Assembly: GCA_937967455.1 (NCBI GenBank)
Contig: CALCJK010000012.1
Coordinates: 195,422 to 259,421, forward strand
DNA from: an uncultured bacterium
GTDB lineage: Bacteria; Bacteroidota; Ignavibacteria; UBA10030; BY39
DNA: 64,000 nt
Reading direction: 5' to 3'
Of the stretch, positions 20,597 to 30,888 are shown piece by piece. Within the stretch, counting starts at the first letter, position 1, and each line of letters begins with the position of its first letter. Under the pieces are notes generated by a model. The model did no database searches and was not told where the DNA came from. It worked only from the letters and a program-made list of their open reading frames with translations. Made by a program: the position numbers and the translations under genes.

Positions 20597-21592
20597 ATGT
20601 ATAGAAAAAGATTATATACAAAAAAAACAGATGGAGCAATGCCGCAGTTAGTAATTGCTGAAAATGAGAATATTCAATCAAAATTTGTTGTTCAAAAAAT
20701 CCTGGAACTAAGAGAAGAAGGTTTAAAGCTTGAAGATATTGCTGTCCTTTTTAGATCATCTTATCTTTCATTTGATTTAGAAATAGAACTTACAAAAGCA
20801 AATATTCCATTTGTTAAATATGGGGGATTTAAATTCATCGAAACTGCTCATATAAAAGATATAATTGCATACCTGAGAGTTACAGAAAATCCAAAGGATA
20901 TAGTAGCATGGAACAGGATATTACTTTTAATTGAGGGGATAGGTCCTAGAACAGCTGAAAAAATTATTGATGCTATTTTACATTTTCAGACAGATAGATT
21001 TTGGCAGGCATATCATGATTATCCTGAGAAAGTAAGAGAATTGTTTGATTTACTTAAAACAGTAGCTCTGGAGATAAAAACGCCAGCAGAAAAGGTGGAT
21101 CGTATCCAGGCTTTTTACGAGCCAATATTTCGTCAAGTATATGATGATTGGAGAAAAAGGGAAAAAGACCTTGAAATGTTTTATGCAATTGCTCAGAGAT
21201 ATTCGTCTGTTTCAGAACTTTTAACAGATCTTGCTCTTGAACCGCCCAACGAAAGTGTATCCGAAGTTATGTCGCCCGGTAAAGAAACAGAATTTTTAAC
21301 ATTGTCCACGATTCACAGCGCAAAAGGTCTGGAATGGAAGGCTGTTTTTATTATTTATGCTTTGGATGGTAGATTTCCAATTTCAAGAGCAGTTAATAAT
21401 GATGAAGAACTTGAGGAGGAAAGGAGATTAATGTATGTTGCATGTACGCGTGCGAAAGAATATTTATTTATTACTTATCCAATAAATATATATGATAGGG
21501 AAACTGGAGTTGTTTTATCAAAACCTTCCAGATTTCTTGAAGGGCTGGATGAGAGTTTACTGGAAAAATGGGTAATTACAACTGAGGAATGA
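20597..21592 (+). CDS. UvrD/PcrA-like superfamily 1 DNA helicase, C-terminal half (gene interrupted)
   Basis: Starts MYRKRLYTKKTDGAMPQLV, then IAVLFRSSYLS, STIHSAKGLEWKAVFI (V), EEERRLMYVACTRAKEYLFI (VI). Same reading frame as the N-terminal half. Confidence 0.88.
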   Translation: MYRKRLYTKKTDGAMPQLVIAENENIQSKFVVQKILELREEGLKLEDIAVLFRSSYLSFDLEIELTKANIPFVKYGGFKFIETAHIKDIIAYLRVTENPKDIVAWNRILLLIEGIGPRTAEKIIDAILHFQTDRFWQAYHDYPEKVRELFDLLKTVALEIKTPAEKVDRIQAFYEPIFRQVYDDWRKREKDLEMFYAIAQRYSSVSELLTDLALEPPNESVSEVMSPGKETEFLTLSTIHSAKGLEWKAVFIIYALDGRFPISRAVNNDEELEEERRLMYVACTRAKEYLFITYPINIYDRETGVVLSKPSRFLEGLDESLLEKWVITTEE

Positions 21593-21696
21593 TAATTGTT
21601 AATTTTTTGCATACTTAACCTTTTTTTTGTAAATTTAACAACTTAAAATTAACCACCAGGTGATAAAACCTGATTTTTTACAAATTTTGAAGAATA

Positions 21697-23025
21697 ATGT
21701 TTGAAGATTTAACACAAAAATTAGAGAATGTATTTCATAAGCTACGGGGTTACGGAAAGATAACCGAAGCAAATATTGCTGATTCTATGCGCGAAGTTCG
21801 TCGCGTACTCTTAGATGCGGATGTCAACTATAAAATTGTTAAACAATTTATTGAGGATGTCCAAAAACGAGCTATAGGTCAGGAAGTAATCTCAAGTTTA
21901 CATCCAGGACAGCTTATTATCAAGATCATTTATGATGAATTGGTAAAGCTACTGGGATCAACACACCAGGAGATCAAATTTGCTACAATGCCACCAACTG
22001 TTATTATGGTAGCTGGGCTACAAGGTTCTGGTAAAACAACTTTTTGTGCTAAGCTTGCATATTATTTAAAAAGGAAAGGTAAATTTCCAATGTTAGCAGC
22101 AGCCGATATATATAGACCGGCTGCAGTTGACCAATTAAAGATACTTGGAAAACAAATTGATGTTCCTGTACATTTCGAGTTAAATAAAAATGCCATTGAA
22201 ATTGCTGTTGATTCTGTAAATCATGCACGCAAATCTGCCCGTGATGTGGTGATTATTGATACTGCAGGTAGACTTCACATTGATGAAGAAATGATGAAAG
22301 AAGTTGAAGATATAAAATCCAATGTTAATCCAAACGAAATTCTATTTGTTGTGGATTCTATGACAGGTCAGGATGCTGTAAATACTGCAAAAGCTTTCCA
22401 TGATCGGTTGAATTTTGATGGTGTTGTTCTAACAAAATTAGATGGTGATACTCGTGGTGGTGCTGCAATATCGATTAGAGCAGTTGTGAATAAACCAATA
22501 AAATTTGTTAGTGTTGGAGAGAAAGTTGAGACGCTTGAACCCTTCCATCCTGATAGAATGGCATCAAGAATTCTGGGAATGGGGGATATACTTAGCTTTG
22601 TAGAAAAAGCTCAACAAGAGTTTGATCAGAAAAAAGCTGAAAAGCTTGAAGAGCGAATAATGAAGTCCCAGTTTACTTTTGAGGATTTCTTAGAACAACT
22701 TCAAGAAATCAAGAAGATGGGACCAATTTCCCAATTAATTGGAATGATTCCGGGTTTAAACAAACTTCCTGCAAATGACAATATAGATGAGAAATCTTTA
22801 ATTCGTTTAGAAGCAATAATTAAATCGATGACTCCTAAAGAACGAGCCAATCCAAATATAATAAATGGAAGTCGAAGAAAAAGGATTGCCAGTGGAAGTG
22901 GGACTACTGTGCAAGATGTTAATAAGGTGTTAAAGCAATTTTTTGAGATGCAGAAAATGATGAAGATGTTTAAGAAAGGGAAATTTCCTAAAAACTTTCG
23001 TTCCTTCAATTTACCAGCAAATTAA
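21697..23025 (+). CDS. ffh: Signal recognition particle protein Ffh
   Basis: GLQGSGKTTFCAKLA, DTAGRLHIDEEMM, TKLDGDTRGGAA, Met-rich C-terminal M domain. Confidence 0.97.
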   Translation: MFEDLTQKLENVFHKLRGYGKITEANIADSMREVRRVLLDADVNYKIVKQFIEDVQKRAIGQEVISSLHPGQLIIKIIYDELVKLLGSTHQEIKFATMPPTVIMVAGLQGSGKTTFCAKLAYYLKRKGKFPMLAAADIYRPAAVDQLKILGKQIDVPVHFELNKNAIEIAVDSVNHARKSARDVVIIDTAGRLHIDEEMMKEVEDIKSNVNPNEILFVVDSMTGQDAVNTAKAFHDRLNFDGVVLTKLDGDTRGGAAISIRAVVNKPIKFVSVGEKVETLEPFHPDRMASRILGMGDILSFVEKAQQEFDQKKAEKLEERIMKSQFTFEDFLEQLQEIKKMGPISQLIGMIPGLNKLPANDNIDEKSLIRLEAIIKSMTPKERANPNIINGSRRKRIASGSGTTVQDVNKVLKQFFEMQKMMKMFKKGKFPKNFRSFNLPAN

Positions 23026-23082
23026 ATGTATGGAAAATTTAGAAAAAATTAATATATTATAGAAAAATTAAAGGAGTTAAGA

Positions 23083-23511
23083 GTGGTAAAATTAAGGTTA
23101 AGACGCATGGGGAAGAAAAAGCAGCCAGTATATAAAATAGTAGCTGCCGATTCAAAAAGTCCTCGTGACGGACGTTTTATTGAAGCAATAGGTACATATA
23201 ATCCAAGAACAGAACCAGCATCAGTAAATATTAGAGAAAAGCTGCTCTTTAAATGGTTGAAAAATGGTGCTGTTCCAACTGATACAGTAAAAAGTTTGTT
23301 AAAACGTGAAGGTCTGCTATTGAAATGGCGCTTAATAAAGAAAAATGCAGATGAAGCAACTATTGCTGCAGAAATGGAAAAGTTTCAGATGCTAAAAGCT
23401 GAGAAAGAGCGTAAAAAAGCTGAGAAAAAGGTTATAAAGAAATCTGTACGAAAGAAAAAGAAAGCTGCAATAGAAGCTTCCGAATCCCCAGCAACAACAC
23501 AGACAGCTTGA
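23083..23511 (+). CDS. rpsP: 30S ribosomal protein S16 with basic C-terminal extension
   Basis: [43 protein letters not shown] start behind AAGGAG. Confidence 0.96.
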   Translation: MVKLRLRRMGKKKQPVYKIVAADSKSPRDGRFIEAIGTYNPRTEPASVNIREKLLFKWLKNGAVPTDTVKSLLKREGLLLKWRLIKKNADEATIAAEMEKFQMLKAEKERKKAEKKVIKKSVRKKKKAAIEASESPATTQTA

Positions 23512-23619
23512 GTTTTTGATTTTTAATGAATGTTTAATTAAATTAATGTTAATTATAAAAACTTAAATATTAAAATTCGATAAAATATTGAACATTTCAA
23601 AATCCAGAAAGGAGTTAAT

Positions 23620-23853
23620 ATGAAAGAATTCATCGAATTTATAGCAAAAAATCTCGTTGATAGTCCTGATGAAGTTTCGATCACTGAGGAGACAAAAGAT
23701 AACAAAGTTGTATTCCGTCTCAAAGTTGGTCAAAATGATATTGGAAAAGTCATCGGAAAGAAAGGCAAAACTGCTCAAGCTATGCGTACTTTGTTAAGCG
23801 CTGTTGGGGCTAAATTAGGCAAACGTACAATTCTTGAAATAATCGATAAATAA
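23620..23853 (+). CDS. khpA: KH domain RNA-binding protein (KhpA/YlqC family)
   Basis: MKEFIEFIAKNLVDSPDEVSI...VGQNDIGKVIGKKGKTAQAMRTLL; located between rpsP and rimM; AAAGGAG SD. Confidence 0.9.
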   Translation: MKEFIEFIAKNLVDSPDEVSITEETKDNKVVFRLKVGQNDIGKVIGKKGKTAQAMRTLLSAVGAKLGKRTILEIIDK

Positions 23854-23926
23854 TAATTAAATAAATTTTATAACACTTAATATTAATCTCTTAAAATTTC
23901 TTTGTGTTATAATATTAAAGAAGATA

Positions 23927-24448
23927 ATGACACTATACGCATTAGGAAAAGTAGGAAGATCATACGGAATTAAAGGTCAGTTTAAATTTAAACCTTTTAT
24001 TGATCATCGCAGACGTCTACTGACATTAAGCAAAATATACATAGGGCCAAGCGAAAAAGAAGCAGCTCCATATGAAATGATGGATGTTAGGTTCAGTAGA
24101 GATGGAATTATATTCAGAGTAAGAGATATATTCACTCGTGAGCAAGCTAAAGCATTAAATGGTCACTATATTTTTGTAGATGAAAATAATGTCATCAAAC
24201 CACCCGAAGGACATTATTATATTCATGATATTGTCGGATGTATGGTGGTTTATGGGAGAAAAAAATTAGGTAAAGTTATTGATGTTCACAGACGTAGAGA
24301 AGGTTTTGCTCAGGATATCTGGGTAATTGAAGGTGATCCTGAGATATGGATACCGGTGCTTCCTGCATATATTAAGAGTGTTGATATAAAAAAGAAAAAG
24401 ATTGTGATACAAAATGCTGATGGATTCTTGCCCGAAAAGAAAAAGTAA
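23927..24448 (+). CDS. rimM: Ribosome maturation factor RimM
   Basis: LGKVGRSYGIKGQFKFKPF...HYIFVDE...YYIHDIVGCMV; genomic position before trmD. Confidence 0.92.
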   Translation: MTLYALGKVGRSYGIKGQFKFKPFIDHRRRLLTLSKIYIGPSEKEAAPYEMMDVRFSRDGIIFRVRDIFTREQAKALNGHYIFVDENNVIKPPEGHYYIHDIVGCMVVYGRKKLGKVIDVHRRREGFAQDIWVIEGDPEIWIPVLPAYIKSVDIKKKKIVIQNADGFLPEKKK

Positions 24449-24453
24449 TAATT

Positions 24454-25146
24454 ATGAGAATCGATGTTATCACGGGCTTACCCAAAATTCTTACCAGTCC
24501 GCTGAATAATAGTATAATTAAAAGGGCAAGAGAAAGTAAAAAAGTAAAAATTGTAGTACACGATCTTAGAAAATATACACAGGATAAACATAAAACTATT
24601 GACGATACACCTTACGGCGGTGGTGCTGGTATGGTTCTTAAACCAGAACCAATTTTCAAATGTATTGAGAATCTAAAAAGTAAAAGAAATTACGATGAAA
24701 TAATCTACTTAACTGCCGATGGTGAAACATTTCATCAGTCAATTGCAAACGAGTTATCATTAAAAAATAATCTAATCTTACTCTGTGGACACTACAAAGG
24801 CATAGATGATAGAGTAAGACAAAAATTAATCACTCGTGAAATATCAGTTGGTGATTACATTTTAACTGGTGGTGAGATTGCAGCCCTTGTAGTTATAGAT
24901 GCGATTGTAAGATTAATACCAGGCGTTTTAAGTGATGCTGAATCACTTTTAACTGATTCTTTTCAAGACGGTTTGTTGGATGCACCTGTTTATACAAAAC
25001 CAGCAGTTTTTAGAGGAATAAAAGTACCAGAAGTTTTACTTTCAGGTAATCATAAGAAAATATCGGAATGGCGCTTGAACGAACGAATCAAACGTACTAA
25101 AGAACGCAGACCCGATTTATGGAAAAAATTTATAAAAAGAAAATAA
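24454..25146 (+). CDS. trmD: tRNA (guanine-N1)-methyltransferase
   Basis: DDTPYGGGAGMVLKPEPIF, LCGHYKGIDDRV, SVGDYILTGGEIAALVVIDAIVRLIPGVL. Confidence 0.97.
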   Translation: MRIDVITGLPKILTSPLNNSIIKRARESKKVKIVVHDLRKYTQDKHKTIDDTPYGGGAGMVLKPEPIFKCIENLKSKRNYDEIIYLTADGETFHQSIANELSLKNNLILLCGHYKGIDDRVRQKLITREISVGDYILTGGEIAALVVIDAIVRLIPGVLSDAESLLTDSFQDGLLDAPVYTKPAVFRGIKVPEVLLSGNHKKISEWRLNERIKRTKERRPDLWKKFIKRK

Positions 25147-25161
25147 TTATAGGATCGAAAA

Positions 25162-25503
25162 ATGGAAAAAATAAAACTTGTAGAAGCTACTCAGTTAAAA
25201 ACAGATATCCCTGCATTTAAACCAGGCGATACTGTAAATGTACATGTTAGAGTTATCGAAGGTGAAAAAGAACGTATTCAACAATTTCAAGGTGTTGTAA
25301 TTGGAAAAAGAGGTAGTGGAATGGGCGCAACTTTTACAGTTCGTAAAGTATCCGATGGTGTAGGTGTTGAAAGAATATTCCCGCTTCATTCGCCCAGGAT
25401 CTCAAAAATTGAGGTTGTAAAAGAGGGAAAAGTGCGTAGAGCGAAGCTTTATTATCTACGTAAACTTGCAGCTAAACAGATAAGACAAAAAACTTCAGCG
25501 TGA
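25162..25503 (+). CDS. rplS: 50S ribosomal protein L19
   Basis: [35 protein letters not shown]...[31 protein letters not shown]. Confidence 0.97.
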   Translation: MEKIKLVEATQLKTDIPAFKPGDTVNVHVRVIEGEKERIQQFQGVVIGKRGSGMGATFTVRKVSDGVGVERIFPLHSPRISKIEVVKEGKVRRAKLYYLRKLAAKQIRQKTSA

Positions 25504-26297
25504 AAAATTTAGGCATTATTCAGGATCTATACTCAGTTCCACTTTTTTATAAGCTTAAGGAAAATGTAGATAAGTTCAATTTAATTTCAGACTCTCAAGT
25601 TAATATTGCAAGAATGCTGCGTGAGGATAATCTTCACGCAGCTTTTTTGTCACCAATTTCCTATGCAAAAGATCACCCACATTATGTATTAATTCCAGAT
25701 TTAGCGATTAGTTCGGAAGGTAACTCGAATGTAATTTGTTTATATTTTCGCCCAAATCTTAAAGATATTAAAACCATCGCAACTGATTTGAAAAACTCCT
25801 CTGAAATGGTGCTGGCAAAATTGATTTTAATGGAAAAATATTCTTTTAATCCAACTTTTATCCCGGCTGAAAATAATCTGGAAAATATGCTTGAGAAAGC
25901 AGATGCTGCCCTGATTATTGGCGATTATAATCTCAAACTATCACAACATAAAAATAAACTTGACCTTGTTGATGAATGGTCGGATATGATGGAGTTACCT
26001 TATGTACATGGCGTTTGGGCGACAAGAAAAAATAATCTCTCCAATGATGAAGTTAATTTGATTGTTAAAGCCGCTGAATATGGAGCCGAACATTTAACTG
26101 AAATTGCTTCGATTTATTATCCCGAAAGTAAAGATGAAGTAATTGAATTTTTAGCTGCCTTCACTTATAAATTGGACGAGTATTCGAAAAACGGCTTTAT
26201 TGAATTTATTAGGATGGCTTATTACTATAATATAATTGAAGATTTACCCGATTTTGAGTTTCTACAATATAACAATTTTGATCCTGCCTCAAATTAA
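25500..26297 (+). CDS. mqnA: Menaquinone biosynthesis protein MqnA-like (chorismate dehydratase family)
   Basis: [16 protein letters not shown]...[17 protein letters not shown]...[12 protein letters not shown]...[22 protein letters not shown] start overlaps the rplS stop (GTGA). Confidence 0.85.
   Translation: MKNLGIIQDLYSVPLFYKLKENVDKFNLISDSQVNIARMLREDNLHAAFLSPISYAKDHPHYVLIPDLAISSEGNSNVICLYFRPNLKDIKTIATDLKNSSEMVLAKLILMEKYSFNPTFIPAENNLENMLEKADAALIIGDYNLKLSQHKNKLDLVDEWSDMMELPYVHGVWATRKNNLSNDEVNLIVKAAEYGAEHLTEIASIYYPESKDEVIEFLAAFTYKLDEYSKNGFIEFIRMAYYYNIIEDLPDFEFLQYNNFDPASN
25613..25648 (+). terminator. Intrinsic-terminator-like hairpin located inside the mqnA coding sequence
   Basis: GCTGCGTGA GGATAATCT TCACGCAGC TTTTTT: perfect 9-bp stem (25616-25624 / 25634-25642), extendable into the loop, followed by six T. 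Confidence 0.75.
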
Positions 26298-26960
26298 TTA
26301 TTTCTTTCCGAGAGTTAAAATATAAAAAGGGTCTTCTTCAGTTAGTTCTAAAACTTTTTTTACTTTTTCATCTTGGAATGCACCAATTGGACATACACCA
26401 ATTTCAAGTGCTTCAGCTTGTAACATAACATTTTGTGCTGAGTGACCGACTTCGATATGTATGTACCTTTTACCCCGTTCACCATATTTCCATGTTGTAC
26501 GCTCTATTACCGCAGTTATGATAATAATTGCTGTTGCTGATTTAATTTGTTCCTGGCCAAGAGCTGCATCGGCAAGCAATTTCCTCTTATCACCCGATGA
26601 TATTTTTTTAATTGAATGTTTAGTCGGATTATATTTATAAATTCCGCTTTCAAGATTTTTAACTTTTCCTGTGACAACAAAAATTTGAAGCGGATACAAA
26701 GCACCTGCCGAGGGTGCAGTTCTGAGACCTTCATTCGAAGTAATTCCCTGTGCTGCCCATAATAGTTGACTAAGTTCTGTTATGTCAATAGGATTATTAT
26801 TATAATTTCTAGTCGTACGACGTTTATTAAGTGTTTCTTCAATTGATATTTTACCTGATATTTTTGGCTTTGGGAGAATTATTTCCTCATCTTTATTAAT
26901 TGGATTAATAACAACTGCACATATTAGAAGTAATTCTAACATACTCTTTGCTCCTTTCAA
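26298..26960 (-). CDS. SagB/ThcOx family nitroreductase-like dehydrogenase
   Basis: SIEETLNKRRTTRNYNNNPIDITELSQLLWAAQGIT...RTAPSAGALYPLQIFVV...IHIEVGHSAQNVMLQAEALEIGVCPIGAF. Confidence 0.88.
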   Translation of the reverse strand: MKGAKSMLELLLICAVVINPINKDEEIILPKPKISGKISIEETLNKRRTTRNYNNNPIDITELSQLLWAAQGITSNEGLRTAPSAGALYPLQIFVVTGKVKNLESGIYKYNPTKHSIKKISSGDKRKLLADAALGQEQIKSATAIIIITAVIERTTWKYGERGKRYIHIEVGHSAQNVMLQAEALEIGVCPIGAFQDEKVKKVLELTEEDPFYILTLGKK

Positions 26961-27017
26961 ATTTCTTTTTAAATTTACAAAAATTTTGATTAAATTCTAA
27001 TTACAAAAGCCAACTAT

Positions 27018-28742
27018 ATGCTAAAGAATCTATATATAAAAAATTATGCTTTGATTGAATCAATTGAAGTGGATTTTACACAGGGTTTGAATATAATTAC
27101 AGGCGAAACAGGTGCTGGGAAGTCCATTATCATTGATGCATTGAGTTTAATTCTTGGTGAACGTGCAGATACAGAGACAGTGCGTAAAGGCGCTGAAAAA
27201 GCTATAGTGGAAGGGACTTTTGATATCTCAAATAACAAGAAGGTATTTCAACTTTTGAAAGATTCTGAAATAGAAACTCAAAATGAACTGATCTTGCGAA
27301 GGGAAGTTTCGATTAAAGGCACAAGTCGTTGTTTTGTTAACGATTCTCCAGTTTCTTTAACTTTGATAAAAAATATTGGAGATTTGCTTGTTGATTTGCA
27401 TGGTCAACATGAGCACCAATCATTGCTACGTCCTGAAACACATATCGATTTACTTGATGATTTTGCAGGTATTAATAAATCGGTTCAGGAATTTAAAGAA
27501 CTTTATGAACAATTGATTTGTGAAATCGAAAACTTAGAAATATTTGAAAAGAAAGAATTACAAATTCGTGAAAAGAAAGAACTATACGAACTACAACTAA
27601 AAGAAATTAATGATGTGTCTCCAGTTACAGGAGAAGATACACAAATTGAAATGGAATTAAAAATACTCGAAAATGCAGAAAAACTCAATGAACTTGCAAA
27701 AAATTTCTATGAATTTATATATAATAGTGACGAGTGTGCTGTTACGCTAATTGGCAAATCAAAGAAGATTCTTGAACAATTAATAAAAATTGATCCATCG
27801 CTTGAAAATACACTCAATGAACTTGAAACTGCAAACAATCTTATAAAAGAGGTAGCATTTACAATAAGGAATTATATTGATAGTATAGAATTTAACCCGC
27901 AAAAACTTGAACAATGTAGAAATAGATTAGGACAGATTAATTATTTAAAAAAGAAATATGGTACAAGTATAGAGAAAGTTTTGGAATATCGGGAAAAGAT
28001 TCTGGAGGAGTTAAATCTTCTGGAAAATTTCGATTCAGAATTAAACAAAATTTCAAGTCATATTGAGAAAATCCGAACCAATCTATCTCAACTTGCTGAA
28101 TATATTTCTATAAAAAGAAAAGATACTGCTAGAATAATTGATGCCCAAATTATAAAGGTGCTTTCCAATCTTGGAATAAATAATTCAAGATTTGAAACAA
28201 GAATATATAATAATAATGTTAAAGTATTTGATAACAAAGCTACGATTGTAAGAATAAATAAGGATTATTTCGAAACTAACTCTAGAGGTATTGATACAGT
28301 AGAATTTTATATATCCACTAATTTAGGGGAGGATTTAAAACCTCTAGCTAAAGTAGCATCTGGAGGGGAAATCTCCAGAATAATGTTAGCTATTAAGACA
28401 ATTTTAGCTAAATCGGAAAAGTTACCACTTTTGATTTTTGATGAAATTGATATAGGAATTAGTGGAAAGATAGCGCAGGTGGTGGGAATGAGCTTAAAAA
28501 ATCTTTCAAAATATCATCAGATAATAGCGATTACTCATCTACCTCAAATAGCAGCACTTGCAGATTCACATTACCTTGTTGAAAAAGTTGAAACAAAAGA
28601 GCGTGCAACAACATATATAAGAAAACTTCAAGATAAAGAAAGAATTTATCAGATTGCAAAGCTATTAAGTGGTACAGAAGTTACAGATGCTGCTTTGCAA
28701 TCTGCCAAGGAATTAATGAATTATAAATTTATTGAAAGGTGA
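27018..28742 (+). CDS. recN: DNA repair protein RecN
   Basis: LKNLYIKNYALIESIEVDFTQGLNIITGETGAGKSIIIDALSLILGERAD; ASGGEISRIMLAIKTIL; LLIFDEIDIGISG; IAITHLPQIAALAD. Confidence 0.97.
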   Translation: MLKNLYIKNYALIESIEVDFTQGLNIITGETGAGKSIIIDALSLILGERADTETVRKGAEKAIVEGTFDISNNKKVFQLLKDSEIETQNELILRREVSIKGTSRCFVNDSPVSLTLIKNIGDLLVDLHGQHEHQSLLRPETHIDLLDDFAGINKSVQEFKELYEQLICEIENLEIFEKKELQIREKKELYELQLKEINDVSPVTGEDTQIEMELKILENAEKLNELAKNFYEFIYNSDECAVTLIGKSKKILEQLIKIDPSLENTLNELETANNLIKEVAFTIRNYIDSIEFNPQKLEQCRNRLGQINYLKKKYGTSIEKVLEYREKILEELNLLENFDSELNKISSHIEKIRTNLSQLAEYISIKRKDTARIIDAQIIKVLSNLGINNSRFETRIYNNNVKVFDNKATIVRINKDYFETNSRGIDTVEFYISTNLGEDLKPLAKVASGGEISRIMLAIKTILAKSEKLPLLIFDEIDIGISGKIAQVVGMSLKNLSKYHQIIAITHLPQIAALADSHYLVEKVETKERATTYIRKLQDKERIYQIAKLLSGTEVTDAALQSAKELMNYKFIER

Positions 28743-28746
28743 TAAT

Positions 28747-30849
28747 ATGAAAAAAATTATTTTAATTCTTGTGTTCGCAATTGTACAATTCTGTACTGCA
28801 CAGGAAATTTTTATAAAACCTCCAGTCGCAAAAATAATACCCAAAATTGATACTTTGCATGGAGATATTCGAGTTGATAATTATTACTGGCTTAGAGATC
28901 GAACAAATCCTGAAGTAATTAAATATCTTGAAGCTGAGAACGCTTATACAGATGCGATAATGAAATCGACAAAATCGCTGCAAGAATCATTATATAACGA
29001 AATATTAAGCCGAATTAAAGAAACTGATGAAGATCCACCATATCGTGAAGGAAATTATTTTTATTATACAAGAACCGAAAAAGGCAAACAATATCCTATA
29101 TATTGTCGTAAAAAAAGCTCTTTAAATTCTAAAGAGGAGGTCTATCTTAATCCAAATGAAATGTCGAAAGGTTATACATATTTTGTAGTTGCAAGTCGTG
29201 TAGTTAGCCCCGATGGTAAATTACTCGCATTTACAATTGATACAAGTGGAGCAGAAAATTATATTTTACATATAAAAGATTTAACTAATGGGAAAGTTTA
29301 TGGTGATCGAATACCAAATGTGGGCAATATTGCATGGGCATCGGATAATAAAACATTGTTTTACACTAAAGAAGATTCTGCACATAGACCATATCAGGTA
29401 TATAAGCATAAAGTCAATACAGGAGTTTCAAATGATAAGTTAATATTTGAAGAGAATGATCCCCTATTTACTGTAAGTGTTGATAGATCCAGGAGTGGAA
29501 AATACATTTTCATAAATTCTTCTGCAAGCAATTCAGATGAATGGTACTATATATCTGCCAGCGATCCAGATCAAAAAGCAAATATAATATTAGAAAGAAC
29601 TCCAGGTCATGAATATTCAGTATATGATTGGGAAAATTATTTTTATATTCGCACCAATAAAGATGCAGCAACATTTAAATTGGTTAGGGTTCCAGTGGAT
29701 CGATCTGATAAAAGTAAATGGGAAGAAGTAATTCCATATCAGGAAGGTGTAACGATTGAGGGTGCAGACTTTTTTAAAAATTATTTTGTTGTTTTTGAGC
29801 GTGAAAAGGGAATTCAAAAATTAAGAGTTGAAGATTTTCTCAATAATAAACACCATTACATTGAATTTCCTGAACCTGTTTATACTGTAAATGCAGGACC
29901 TAATAGAGTTTATGATACAAAAATATTTAGATTTAATTATCAATCCTTAACTACTCCGTCTTCAATTTATGATTATAATTTGGAGACAAAAGAAAGAAAA
30001 CTGATTAAGCAGCAAGAAGTGATTGGAGGATATAATCCCTCAGAATATAAATCGGAAAGAATATACGCAAAGGCCAGTGATGGAACTGAGATACCAATAT
30101 CACTTGTGTATAAAAAAGGAGTTAAGTTGGATGGTACTGCACCACTTCATTTAAATGGATATGGCGCATATGGATTTTCGTTACCTGTAACGTTTAGTTC
30201 AGCCCGTCTTAGTTTATTAGATAGAGGTATTATTTATGCGATTGCTCATGTTAGAGGTGGCGGAGATATGGGCAGGCAATGGTATGATGATGGTAAACTT
30301 TTGAAAAAGAGAAACACCTTTACAGATTTCATTTCTTGTGCAGAACATCTGATTAATGAAAAATATACAAGTAAGGACAAGCTTACCATTTCGGGAGGTA
30401 GTGCTGGTGGTTTGCTGGTAGGAGCTGTTACTATGATGCGTCCGGATCTTTTTAAAGCAGTAATTGCAAGTGTTCCGTTTGTTGATGCATTAAATACAAT
30501 GTTAGATCCAACTTTAATGTATACAACGCAAGAATATCTTGAATGGGGAAATCCAAATGAGAAAATTTATTATGAGTATATGAAGTCGTATGATCCCTAT
30601 ACTAATGTTAAAGCAATAAATTATCCTAATATATTAGTTAAAGTTGGTTTTAATGATCCGCGTGTAAATTATTGGGAAGGTGCAAAATGGGTGGCGAAGT
30701 TGCGTGCCTTGAAAACTGATAACAATATAATTTTACTTAAAGTCAATATGTGGGCTGGGCATGCTGGTGCATCAGGAAGGTATGAACGCATCCGGGAACT
30801 TGCTTTTGATTATGCCTATATACTCAGTCAGTACGGTATTAATAATTAA
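28747..30849 (+). CDS. Prolyl oligopeptidase family (S9A) serine peptidase
   Basis: Signal peptide; DPYRWLRD-like VDNYYWLRDRTNPEVIKYLEAEN; HVRGGGDMGRQWYDDGK; ISGGSAGGLLVGAV (GxSxGG); FNDPRVNYWEGAKWVAKLR. ATG at 28747 preferred to the listed TTG. Confidence 0.93.
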   Translation: MKKIILILVFAIVQFCTAQEIFIKPPVAKIIPKIDTLHGDIRVDNYYWLRDRTNPEVIKYLEAENAYTDAIMKSTKSLQESLYNEILSRIKETDEDPPYREGNYFYYTRTEKGKQYPIYCRKKSSLNSKEEVYLNPNEMSKGYTYFVVASRVVSPDGKLLAFTIDTSGAENYILHIKDLTNGKVYGDRIPNVGNIAWASDNKTLFYTKEDSAHRPYQVYKHKVNTGVSNDKLIFEENDPLFTVSVDRSRSGKYIFINSSASNSDEWYYISASDPDQKANIILERTPGHEYSVYDWENYFYIRTNKDAATFKLVRVPVDRSDKSKWEEVIPYQEGVTIEGADFFKNYFVVFEREKGIQKLRVEDFLNNKHHYIEFPEPVYTVNAGPNRVYDTKIFRFNYQSLTTPSSIYDYNLETKERKLIKQQEVIGGYNPSEYKSERIYAKASDGTEIPISLVYKKGVKLDGTAPLHLNGYGAYGFSLPVTFSSARLSLLDRGIIYAIAHVRGGGDMGRQWYDDGKLLKKRNTFTDFISCAEHLINEKYTSKDKLTISGGSAGGLLVGAVTMMRPDLFKAVIASVPFVDALNTMLDPTLMYTTQEYLEWGNPNEKIYYEYMKSYDPYTNVKAINYPNILVKVGFNDPRVNYWEGAKWVAKLRALKTDNNIILLKVNMWAGHAGASGRYERIRELAFDYAYILSQYGINN

Positions 30850-30888
30850 AAGGAATTCAATATTGCTTTATAAATAGTTATTCTTTTA

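Noticed and set aside
26298-26960. SagB-like dehydrogenase as part of an azole-modified peptide (TOMM) cluster
   Set aside because: No cyclodehydratase (YcaO), precursor peptide or transporter nearby; stand-alone SagB-type proteins are common.
28365-28386. Hairpin TCTGGAG-N7-CTCCAGA within recN
   Set aside because: Falls on the conserved SGGEIS motif codons and lacks a T tract; likely coding coincidence.
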